From DMER01 sp003451645 (GTDB lineage: Bacteria > Pseudomonadota > Alphaproteobacteria > Micropepsales > Micropepsaceae), in assembly GCA_031976175.1 (NCBI GenBank), contig DALYLR010000049.1, forward strand, positions 1 to 19,424: a DNA stretch of 19,424 nucleotides, read 5' to 3'. The position numbers and the translations under genes are program-made. Shown here one piece after another: positions 6,430-13,271 of this stretch. Within the stretch, counting starts at the first letter, position 1. Each line of letters opens with the position of its first letter. The notes below the pieces were generated by a model. The model was not told the origin of the DNA, ran no database searches, and worked only from the letters and a program-made list of their open reading frames with translations.

Positions 6430-6837
6430 ATGACCGGGCCTTCTACTATAACAGTCGTCAAAGTGGACGGTAAGCTCTATCAGGAAACGCCCGATGGGCT
6501 TGTCTTGATGCCCAAAGCGGAACCTGGCCGGGAGATGACCGAAGAGGAAATCTACCAGGCGGCGCTGAGCGATCCTGATAATCCCCCCATGACGGCTGAG
6601 GATTGGGCGCGGCTGAAACCCGTTCCCCGTGTGCGGACCTTGCGCCGTGCGTTGGGCATGACGCAGGAAGACTTCGCCCAGAAGTTCCACATCCCTTTGG
6701 GCACTTTGCGCGATTGGGAGCAGGGGCGGTCCGTCCCCGACCAGCCAGCCAAGGTCTTGTTGCGCCTGATTGCCCATGATCCTGAGGGGGTGATGGCAAC
6801 CCTGGCAAAAGACGCCGCAGCCGTAGAGTCCGCTTGA
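6430..6837 (+). CDS. XRE-family HTH transcriptional regulator, antitoxin-like, without an adjacent toxin
   Basis: A 135-residue DNA-binding protein. The C-terminal helix-turn-helix occupies roughly residues 66-115, with MTQEDFAQKFHIPLGTLRDW (77-96) as the HTH core and WEQGR closing it. Upstream is an acidic linker containing DPDNPP (48-53), a pattern common in small antitoxin-type regulators of proteobacterial toxin-antitoxin loci. No toxin-like gene adjoins it: only 126 bases separate it from divergent parE, and the next gene is a convergent radical SAM protein 6 bases away. It may be an orphan antitoxin or a stand-alone regulator. A likely operator lies just before the start. The ribosome site is weak. 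Confidence 0.8.
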   Translation: MTGPSTITVVKVDGKLYQETPDGLVLMPKAEPGREMTEEEIYQAALSDPDNPPMTAEDWARLKPVPRVRTLRRALGMTQEDFAQKFHIPLGTLRDWEQGRSVPDQPAKVLLRLIAHDPEGVMATLAKDAAAVESA

Positions 6838-6843
6838 CCCTGT

Positions 6844-7923
6844 TCAACCCGCACGCCGCGCCAGCCGCTCGGCCCGGATGCGGCGCAGTTCGGCGCCCAA
6901 TTTCGCCTCAAAGAATTTGTCGCAGCCGATACACACATTAGCGTAAGGGCGGCCCTTGGGGTCGCTTACATGCGAGGCTGCCCGGTACTCCTCCCGCGAC
7001 CAGCCCATCTCAAGACCCATCGCCTCCGGGTCGCCCGCATTGATCGCCTCCAATGCCGGATGCCCTTTCAGGCTGTCGAGAATATCCACCAGGCGCTCCT
7101 CAGCGAGTGAGCCCAAGGGCGCCTTGGTCTTGAGGCAACAAGGATAGATCGACCCGTCCGGCTCGATCGCCACTTCCGAGCCAATCAGCCCATGGTTCAG
7201 GAAATTCTTGCCGCCGCTCCAGCGCGCGCAGAAATTCGTCTCATAGCTGGCATTGGACAGTCCATTGGCCCAGGCGCGCCCGCGCGGCCACAACTCGCCA
7301 ATCCACAGATCGGGCTGCGCGCCAAAGAACAAATAGAACGGACCCGGATCATCCTCGGCCGGACGCTCCGTCGGTGTCTGCAGGCGCGGATCGCGGGCCC
7401 CGCCAAGGCCGATCTCGCGCGCGCCAAAGGGCTTCATCATGGCACGGATCTTTTCGACCAGCGCGAATTTCTTCTCGCCCTCAAGGCCCATATGGAAATC
7501 GTCGATGGAGGCAATCGCAATGGTGCGCACACCGCGCGCGAAAACCTCAGCCACCATTTCGGGCGTAAGGATATCGCCCGTCGTCTGCAAGGACAGGGAT
7601 GGCCCCTGATCGCCCCAGCGCGCACGAATGGCGTCGAGTGTGGGATACAGCAGCTCTTCCCGCACGCCATCGATCAGCAGCTCCCCGCCCGCGAGTACCA
7701 AGAGCGTCCGCCCGCGCTTGGGCTTGCCGCTCGCGTCCAACCGGTGCGGGTTCTCATAAGTCATGTCATCGGGCAAATTCGCGAGCACGCGCGGCATCGC
7801 GGTCAGCCCTTCCTGAACCACCTTCTTCAGATTGTCCCGGACATAAGGGCGGAAGCGGTCATCATAGCAATGCACACATTTGCGGTGGCACGCCCATGTC
7901 AAAACCCAATAGAGCGCCTGCAC
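6844..7923 (-). CDS. Radical SAM protein with SPASM-like C-terminal cysteines, function unknown
   Basis: A 359-residue radical SAM enzyme. The AdoMet iron-sulfur cluster motif CxxxCxxC is at Cys12, Cys16 and Cys19 very close to the N-terminus. The SAM-binding GGE motif is at 79-81. The C-terminal half holds Cys232, Cys262-Cys263 in a GSIYPCC context and Cys331/Cys334 in CIGCDKFF, which resembles a SPASM or twitch auxiliary-cluster domain. The start is GTG at 7923, with GGGAG about 7 bases upstream. Such enzymes often modify peptides, tRNA or cofactors, but no precursor peptide or pathway gene is recognisable next to it. I do not recognise a named family beyond the fold. Confidence 0.82.
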   Translation of the reverse strand: MQALYWVLTWACHRKCVHCYDDRFRPYVRDNLKKVVQEGLTAMPRVLANLPDDMTYENPHRLDASGKPKRGRTLLVLAGGELLIDGVREELLYPTLDAIRARWGDQGPSLSLQTTGDILTPEMVAEVFARGVRTIAIASIDDFHMGLEGEKKFALVEKIRAMMKPFGAREIGLGGARDPRLQTPTERPAEDDPGPFYLFFGAQPDLWIGELWPRGRAWANGLSNASYETNFCARWSGGKNFLNHGLIGSEVAIEPDGSIYPCCLKTKAPLGSLAEERLVDILDSLKGHPALEAINAGDPEAMGLEMGWSREEYRAASHVSDPKGRPYANVCIGCDKFFEAKLGAELRRIRAERLARRAG

Positions 7924-8121
7924 CGTCGTGCTCCCACCAATCCAGATGATTCAAACAGGCGACGCAGCGCCTCCCACACACGCATAGGCACAAAAAACCC
8001 TACAAACAAGCGTCAGCGCCCTCACGCGGCGGACACAAACCTTTGAACGAGACCGCAATTGCGCTAGGCTCAGCCAGAAGTCGCATGGCGGCAGGACTGA
8101 CCGGGAACAGTGGGGGGCACG

Positions 8122-9105
8122 ATGCGCTGGGTCATTCGGATCGTAGTGGGGTTGCTCGTCATCGGCGGGCTGGGGCTGGGGGCTCTTTGGGTGCTCAAGC
8201 CTTGGGTCCCGGAAATCCAGATGGCGGAGCCTGGAGAGACGGGCCGCCGGATCGCCGAGCAGGGTTTGCTCGCCAATTATTTCCCGGCCGAGGGTTCGGG
8301 GCCGCATCCGGCCATCATTTTGCTGGGTGGCTCGGAGGGCGGCTTGGCGCGCGCCGCCGTCCGCACTGCGCGCGAATTGCAAAAGGCAGGCTTCTCAGTC
8401 CTCCATGTCTCGTATTTTCGCGGGGCCGGTCAGCCTTATTCGCTGGAGGAGGTGCCGCTTGAGACCTTTGACCGCGCCCGCGACTGGCTAAAGGCGCAAG
8501 CGCTGGTCGATGCCAATCGCATTGGCATGGTAGGTATTTCCAAGGGCGCGGAGGCCGCACTGCTATACGCCAGCCGCAATTCCGATATCCGCGCCGTGGT
8601 GGCGGGTGTGCCCTCCAATGTGGTGTGGGTTGGCATCAATTGGGACTATGGTGGCGCTGGCTTTCGTAGTTCCTGGGCGCAAGGGGGCAAGGCGCTGCCG
8701 CATTTGCCTTTTGGTACCTATGATTGGAATGAAGGTGTGGTGTCCGGTTACCGCAATGGCCTGAAGGCGCTCGATCAGCACCAAGACGCGATCATTCCGG
8801 TGGAGAAGATCGCCGGGCCCTTGCTCCTGATATGCGGGGAGGCGGATCGTTTATGGCCGTCCTGCGACATGGCCCGCCTCGCCGAAGCGCGCGCCAAGGA
8901 GAAGGGGGCGCCCGCCGTCACGGTCCTGGCCTATGCCGATGCGGGTCATGCGGCCTTTGGCGTTCCCTTGGAGGCGGACCATCCGAATTTCAAGGCTTTG
9001 GGGTCCATTGGCGGCTCGCCGGAGGGCAACAACGCGGCGCGGGAAGACTCATGGCCCAAGACGCTGGCTTTCTTGCGAGAACATCTTGGCCCCCCGCCGC
9101 AATAG
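8122..9105 (+). CDS. Membrane-anchored alpha/beta hydrolase, BAAT-type acyl-CoA thioester hydrolase/dienelactone hydrolase-like
   Basis: A 327-residue serine hydrolase with a single N-terminal hydrophobic segment (about residues 3-25) that anchors or exports it. The nucleophile elbow is GISKGAE with Ser140. The acid is probably Asp242 in CGEADRLWP, and the base His276 in DAGHAAFG. The stretch after the nucleophile (ALLYAS...VVAGVPSNVVW) matches the bile acid-CoA:amino acid N-acyltransferase C-terminal family, members of which act as thioesterases. The frame can be read from GTG at 8110. ATG at 8122 is chosen because a G6 stretch (GGGGGG) lies about 5 bases upstream. Substrate unknown. Divergent from the radical SAM gene. 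Confidence 0.8.
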   Translation: MRWVIRIVVGLLVIGGLGLGALWVLKPWVPEIQMAEPGETGRRIAEQGLLANYFPAEGSGPHPAIILLGGSEGGLARAAVRTARELQKAGFSVLHVSYFRGAGQPYSLEEVPLETFDRARDWLKAQALVDANRIGMVGISKGAEAALLYASRNSDIRAVVAGVPSNVVWVGINWDYGGAGFRSSWAQGGKALPHLPFGTYDWNEGVVSGYRNGLKALDQHQDAIIPVEKIAGPLLLICGEADRLWPSCDMARLAEARAKEKGAPAVTVLAYADAGHAAFGVPLEADHPNFKALGSIGGSPEGNNAAREDSWPKTLAFLREHLGPPPQ

Positions 9106-9138
9106 ATTTGCGAGGGTCAGGTCTCTGGAGTCTGAGGT

Positions 9139-9771
9139 TCAGGGCGTTGCAGCCGCCTTTCCGGTGCATTCCTTTCGCGCGGCCGTCCGAGCCTCGCGCA
9201 GCTCCGGCAACAGGTCGTAATCACTCACCATGACATTGTAGCCATCCTTGGGGTCGACCAAGAGAAAGGTCGAGATTGGATAGGCGCCCGTGGGCTGGGC
9301 CAGCAGAGCGGTCTCGCAAGGGGCATGGGCCAGTTGCCCTGGGCGGCCAACACGAATGGTCAGGCTTCCCTTGGAGTTAGGCCCATCCTTAGCCTTTTGT
9401 GCTTTGATCCGTGTACGCACGAGGTCCAGCCTCTTGAGGTCAGCTTGAGAGAATTTGTAGACATTGAGTGAGAACCCTCGACGTTGCCGGGCGGCCAGCG
9501 GCGACACATCGGCCGGGGTGTTGGACCGCTCCAGGATGAAGTGCTCCTCAATGACCTGCGGGTCGCCTTCGCGTGCCGCATGCACCGTCATTTTGACTTC
9601 CAAGTCCCGCAAATCGGGTCCATTCCCGATGGGTGCCTGAACCGCCGCTCGCCAGACCGTGAAGTCTGACTGCCATGGGTCGAAGTTCCAGAGATTGTAA
9701 ATGGTCTGAAGCGGGATGCTTGCGCAACCCGTCAACAAGATGGACAGAAGTGTCAGGGATATGTTACGCAT
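9139..9771 (-). CDS. Predicted outer-membrane-type lipoprotein of unknown function
   Basis: A 210-residue exported protein with a short signal sequence ending in the lipobox LLTGC (lipidated Cys16), followed by ASIP. No aspartate follows the cysteine, so export to the outer membrane is the default expectation. The mature part contains no domain I recognise. It has two further cysteines (CETALLA region and near the C-terminus) that might form a disulfide. The start is ATG at 9771, with a candidate promoter about 30 bases upstream. It is convergent with the alpha/beta hydrolase (33-base gap) and divergent from the DUF2975 gene. Confidence 0.72.
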   Translation of the reverse strand: MRNISLTLLSILLTGCASIPLQTIYNLWNFDPWQSDFTVWRAAVQAPIGNGPDLRDLEVKMTVHAAREGDPQVIEEHFILERSNTPADVSPLAARQRRGFSLNVYKFSQADLKRLDLVRTRIKAQKAKDGPNSKGSLTIRVGRPGQLAHAPCETALLAQPTGAYPISTFLLVDPKDGYNVMVSDYDLLPELREARTAARKECTGKAAATP

Positions 9772-9798
9772 GCACCGCCTATTTCAGTCATTAATGAA

Positions 9799-9827
9799 AG
9801 TATAACGATCATAAATTACCCTGAAAC
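9799..9827 (-). promoter_or_regulatory. Candidate promoter of the lipoprotein gene, with adjacent palindrome
   Basis: On the minus strand TATACT (9804-9799) is a good -10 box, with GTTTCA (9827-9822) 17 bases upstream as a weak -35. Immediately downstream, around the expected transcription start, is the perfect 10-bp palindrome TCATTAATGA (9788-9797). The palindrome could be an operator in this 90-bp divergent intergenic region. Confidence 0.4.
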
Positions 9828-9861
9828 AGAAAATCTTGCAATGCAAAATCATGAGGCCTCG

Positions 9862-10389
9862 ATGCAAAATTATCGTCGCTTTAGCGCTTGGATGGCCCGG
9901 CTCACGGCCACGTTGGCGCTCTTGTATCCTCTGGTCAGCGTCCTGCTGTGGTTTGTGCCCGGTGGGTTGGACATGATTCTTGAGGGCTTGCCTGACGTTC
10001 GTGGCGCCGTTGGTCGTGTGGGAGGTCCTGGCCTGCTGGCAGGGATCGCGGTGACGGCGGCCCATGCGAGCCTGGTGGCGCTGGCCTTGTGGGTGTCTTC
10101 GCACCTCTTTTCGCAGGTCTCCAAGGGCGACTACTTCTCGCCTCATACTGGAAAGCGTTTGCGCTTGATGGGAGGAACCTTGCTTGCCTATGCCGTGGCA
10201 AGCCCGTTCGTCGATGCGGCCTTGTCAGTCGCGCTCACGGTCAACAATCCGCCAGGCCAGAGGCTACTTGCCATTTCGATCTCAAGCCACGACATCAATA
10301 TGGTTGTCTTTGGGGCGCTGTTCCTGGTCTTGGGCCACGTCCTGGCCGAGGCTGCGCGGATGGCTGACGACCACAGCCAGATCGTCTGA
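9862..10389 (+). CDS. DUF2975 family membrane protein (YoaS-like)
   Basis: An integral membrane protein of about 175 residues with four hydrophobic segments (roughly 11-33, 59-82, 104-126 and 145-163). It has the DUF2975 pattern: GDYFSP..GKRLRLMG between helices 2 and 3, and a C-terminal helix running into LAEAARMADDHSQIV. The frame also opens at ATG 9841. ATG 9862 is preferred because GAGG (9853-9856) lies 5 bases before it, whereas nothing suitable precedes 9841. The two candidate starts sit in a direct repeat of ATGCAAAAT. A small HTH gene follows after 5 bases, the usual partner of this family. Biochemical function is unknown. Confidence 0.82.
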   Translation: MQNYRRFSAWMARLTATLALLYPLVSVLLWFVPGGLDMILEGLPDVRGAVGRVGGPGLLAGIAVTAAHASLVALALWVSSHLFSQVSKGDYFSPHTGKRLRLMGGTLLAYAVASPFVDAALSVALTVNNPPGQRLLAISISSHDINMVVFGALFLVLGHVLAEAARMADDHSQIV

Positions 10390-10394
10390 CGGCC

Positions 10395-10631
10395 ATGCCC
10401 ATCATCGTCAATCTTGATGTCATGTTGGCGCGTCGCAAGATGCGGTCCAAGGAGCTGGCTGAGCGCATTGGGATCACCGAACAAAACGTCTCGGCGCTCA
10501 AATCGGGCAGGGTCAGGGGCGTGCGCTTCGAGACGCTGGAGCGCATTTGCGAGGTCTTGGAGTGTCAACCTGGCGACATTCTTGAGTTTCGCGCGGGCGG
10601 GCCCCCAACGCAGACGTTAGCTGACCTTTGA
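10395..10631 (+). CDS. Small Cro/C1-type HTH regulator paired with DUF2975 (YozG-like)
   Basis: A 78-residue helix-turn-helix protein, essentially one XRE domain. The HTH reads SKELAERIGITEQNVSALKS (18-37), followed by the RFETLERICEVLECQPGDIL tail (44-63) typical of YozG-like regulators. It begins 5 bases after the DUF2975 stop, so the two are almost certainly one operon and probably translationally linked. It likely regulates its own operon; the palindrome at 9788-9797 upstream is a candidate site. Confidence 0.88.
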   Translation: MPIIVNLDVMLARRKMRSKELAERIGITEQNVSALKSGRVRGVRFETLERICEVLECQPGDILEFRAGGPPTQTLADL

Positions 10632-10639
10632 CCACTCCA

Positions 10640-11569
10640 TTATTCGGCTGCCGCCGCCAGCATCGGGGTCGGGCGTGTCAGCCCCGCTTTTTCCAGAGCG
10701 CGCAGCCGTGCGGCCTCGCCCATGTAAGGGTAATTCCACGGCAGCCCCAACCGGACCGAGGCTTGCGAGGCAGGCGTCCCCGCCAGGGGCAACCGCTCTG
10801 CCAATCCGGCCGCCGCCTTCAAAGCGATCCGGTCAGTGCGGGTCAGGTCGAACGCCTTGCCCAGTTGCAGCCGCTCACGGATCAAAGGCGGGAGAATCGA
10901 GACCGAGGCACGTGCGACCGCGCGATGGAGGAATTTGGGCACAAAGGGGGCCGCTTTGCCCGACTGAATGATGTCCAGGAACTCCATCACGATTGGGTGC
11001 GGCTCGAACCGGTCGGCCAGCGCCATCATCATGGCCTCAAAGGCGGCGGGCGAGGAGGGGCTCGTCTTCACACCGTAAAGTTGGGTGACCGTCCAGCTCT
11101 CGGAATAGAACCGGGTCTGTTCGGTGGCACTCAAAGGCCGCACGAAACGGTCATAGGCGTTCAGGAACCCGTAAGACGCGGTTGCCGCCACCCAATCCAG
11201 TAACTCAGTGTCGAGCGCACGGTAGTGCTCGCCCTTGGGCGTCTGGCCTTGGACCTTGGCATGCATATTGGTGACGCCCGCGATCACGCGCCGGGCAGCA
11301 CTTTCAGGCCCATAAACACCCACCATTGCGGCGATTCCGGTGCGCTTTGAACGTCCGATAGGGTCTATTTTGTAGGTTGAGTGATCCCAAACCCCGGACC
11401 TTATCCGCGCATCGGCGAATTCCATGAGCACGGCGGCGATACCGCCAACACCCAGCGCAATAGGGTTCTTAAAGACCCGCCATTGCAAACTAGAGGGGTG
11501 TTGTAGAGACATTTCGCCCTTGGGTGACGTGAAATCGATGGTCCAGCCAAGGTAACGGCCTTTCAGCAT
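10640..11569 (-). CDS. MpaB/rubber-oxygenase family protein (DUF2236), putative heme-dependent oxygenase
   Basis: A 309-residue protein of the ER-bound oxygenase MpaB / latex-clearing protein family (DUF2236). Members studied bind heme b and cleave double bonds with O2. The central signature is visible: HAKVQG with His103, then YRALDTELLDWVAATASYGF (116-135), which matches the family core. An N-terminal MEFADARIRSGVWDHS segment (49-64) also fits. There is no export signal. It ends 8 bases from the convergent HTH gene. It is divergent from an Old Yellow Enzyme-type reductase, a context suggesting oxidative lipid or isoprenoid metabolism. Substrate unknown. Confidence 0.83.
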   Translation of the reverse strand: MLKGRYLGWTIDFTSPKGEMSLQHPSSLQWRVFKNPIALGVGGIAAVLMEFADARIRSGVWDHSTYKIDPIGRSKRTGIAAMVGVYGPESAARRVIAGVTNMHAKVQGQTPKGEHYRALDTELLDWVAATASYGFLNAYDRFVRPLSATEQTRFYSESWTVTQLYGVKTSPSSPAAFEAMMMALADRFEPHPIVMEFLDIIQSGKAAPFVPKFLHRAVARASVSILPPLIRERLQLGKAFDLTRTDRIALKAAAGLAERLPLAGTPASQASVRLGLPWNYPYMGEAARLRALEKAGLTRPTPMLAAAAE

Positions 11570-11774
11570 GGGCGGCTCTCGCGTCTGACGCTTTGCGGAT
11601 TTCGGGATCGCACGGGAGACTTATCCGACAGCGCCGGACTGAAGCGATGATGGGTCACGTCGGCTCCGCCTTCAATGGCTGGGCGCCAAAAAAGAAAACG
11701 CAGTGATAACGGGCCTTGGACGCCCAGAAATCGCGGAATTGGGCCAAAGGGCTCGCGAATTCTTGTGGTTTTTT

Positions 11775-11813
11775 GTTTCGTTTTGTTTCGTTGGTGTTAC
11801 GTTTTGTTACGTT
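11775..11813. repeat. Array of four helically phased GTTWCGTT repeats upstream of the OYE gene
   Basis: GTTTCGTT occurs at 11775-11782 and 11785-11792. GTTACGTT occurs at 11796-11803 and 11806-11813. Start-to-start distances are 10, 11 and 10 bases, close to one DNA turn, so the same motif faces one side of the helix four times. The array ends 25 bases before the oxidoreductase start codon, where a repressor or activator would control it. The cognate regulator is not in the adjoining genes. Confidence 0.6.
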
Positions 11814-11838
11814 CACCATCGCAAAAAGGGCGGAAATC

Positions 11839-13128
11839 ATGACCACGATCACAGCGCCTGTTACGTTGCCGTGCGGCGTCACCCTGGCCAACCGGCTGGT
11901 CAAGGCCGCCATGACCGAGGGGCTCGCCGACGCTTACAACCGCGCCACCGCCCGCCATGTCCGCCTCTACGAGACTTGGGCGCGCAGCGGCGTGGGCTTA
12001 CACCTGACCGGCAACGTCCAGATCGACCGCCGCCACCTGGAGCGCCCGGGGAACGTAGCCATCGTCGGCCCGCAGAGCCCTGAGCAGCTTGCGGCGCTAA
12101 AGGCATGGGCGTCGGCCGTGACCCGCACAGGCGCCCAAATCTGGATGCAGATCAGCCACGCGGGCCGTCAGACGCCAAAGGCGGTGAACGCCACGCCCGA
12201 TGCCCCCTCCGCTGTGCCCTTGCGGTTGCCCGGCGGCAATTTCGGCAAGCCCAAGCCGCTCAGCGAGCCCGCGATCCTCGATCTGATCGCGCGCTATGCC
12301 TTTGTCGCCCGAACCGCGCGCGATTGCGGCTTTGGCGGCGTTCAAATCCACGCCGCCCATGGCTATCTGATCTCTCAATTCTTGAGCCCTATCTCCAACC
12401 AGCGCCGCGATGCCTTGGGCGGTTCGCTTGAAAACCGCAGCCGCTTCTTGGTCGAGGTTCTAAAGGCAACACGCGCGGCCGTGGGCAGCGACTTCCCCGT
12501 TGCGGTCAAGCTCAACTCCGCGGATTTCCAAAAGGGCGGCTTTGGCCATGACGAGGCCTTAGAAGTGGTGCGCACCCTCAACGGCCTGAAGATCGACCTG
12601 CTCGAGATTTCCGGCGGGACTTATGAGCAGCCGCGCATGGTCGGCTTGGACGGCGTTCTTGAGCCCGTCCACGACACCTCGGTGCGCGCCTCCACTGCCG
12701 CGCGCGAGGCCTATTTCCTGAACTACGCTGAAAGCATCGCTGCCGTCGCTCAAATGCCTTTGATGGTCACCGGCGGCTTGCGCACGCTTGCCGGCATGAA
12801 TGATGCACTCGGTTCCGGAAAGATCGCCCTGCTCGGCATTGCCCGGCCCATGTGCGGTGATCCGGTGAGCCCCGCCTCGCTCTTGCAGAAAGGCGAAAGC
12901 CTTCCCACCTATGAGAAGAGTTTGCGGCTCGGTCCCGGTTGGCTCGGACCCAATTCGCCCTTTTCGTTGATCAAAATGATCAACGCCTTTGGCGGTCAGG
13001 GCTGGTACTACCAGCAAATCATGCGGATGGGCGATGGGTTGCCGCCCGATCTTGGCATGGGTCTTTTGACCGCCTTCCGCCGCTACCAGGCGGATGAGAG
13101 TGCCAAAGCGAGAGCACTTAAAAGTTGA
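11839..13128 (+). CDS. NADH:flavin oxidoreductase, Old Yellow Enzyme family
   Basis: A 429-residue FMN-dependent TIM-barrel reductase. Family features are the N-terminal NRLVKAAMTEG strand (18-28), HAGRQ (107-111), the catalytic HAAHGY motif (171-176) and SPISNQRRDALGGSLENR (183-200). The phosphate-binding TGGLRT and LLGIARP segments lie near the end. It likely reduces activated double bonds with NAD(P)H. The frame extends upstream to a TTG at 11716, but that stretch is low-complexity and contains the phased repeats. ATG at 11839 has GGGCGG about 7 bases upstream and begins where the domain begins. It lacks the long C-terminal domain of 2,4-dienoyl-CoA reductases. Confidence 0.9.
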   Translation: MTTITAPVTLPCGVTLANRLVKAAMTEGLADAYNRATARHVRLYETWARSGVGLHLTGNVQIDRRHLERPGNVAIVGPQSPEQLAALKAWASAVTRTGAQIWMQISHAGRQTPKAVNATPDAPSAVPLRLPGGNFGKPKPLSEPAILDLIARYAFVARTARDCGFGGVQIHAAHGYLISQFLSPISNQRRDALGGSLENRSRFLVEVLKATRAAVGSDFPVAVKLNSADFQKGGFGHDEALEVVRTLNGLKIDLLEISGGTYEQPRMVGLDGVLEPVHDTSVRASTAAREAYFLNYAESIAAVAQMPLMVTGGLRTLAGMNDALGSGKIALLGIARPMCGDPVSPASLLQKGESLPTYEKSLRLGPGWLGPNSPFSLIKMINAFGGQGWYYQQIMRMGDGLPPDLGMGLLTAFRRYQADESAKARALKS

Positions 13129-13271
13129 GCAACCAAAGATAGCATCCTTCCGGATTTATCTGATCCCGAAAGTCCTCTTTAACCAGCGGCGCGTAGAGTG
13201 CCGCTTGTAAAGGCGCGTGGGGCCTCTTGCTGCGGCTGGGGCTGGGTTTGGATTTGGGACAGACACGGACC

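Noticed and set aside
11679..11727. CTGGGCG/CGCCCAG inverted repeat in the MpaB-OYE intergenic region.
   Set aside because: Seven-bp arms 35 bases apart in GC-rich DNA are within chance expectation, and nothing else marks the site.
11775..11813. The GTTWCGTT repeats as a CRISPR-like array.
   Set aside because: Units are 8 bases with 2-3 base gaps; there are no spacers and no cas genes.
11716..11838. N-terminal extension of the OYE reading frame from a TTG.
   Set aside because: It translates low-complexity sequence across the GTTWCGTT repeats. ATG 11839 has a GGGCGG site and matches the usual protein start.
13185..13205. AGCGGC/GCCGCT hairpin as a terminator for the OYE gene.
   Set aside because: The stem is only 6 bp and no T tract follows on either strand.
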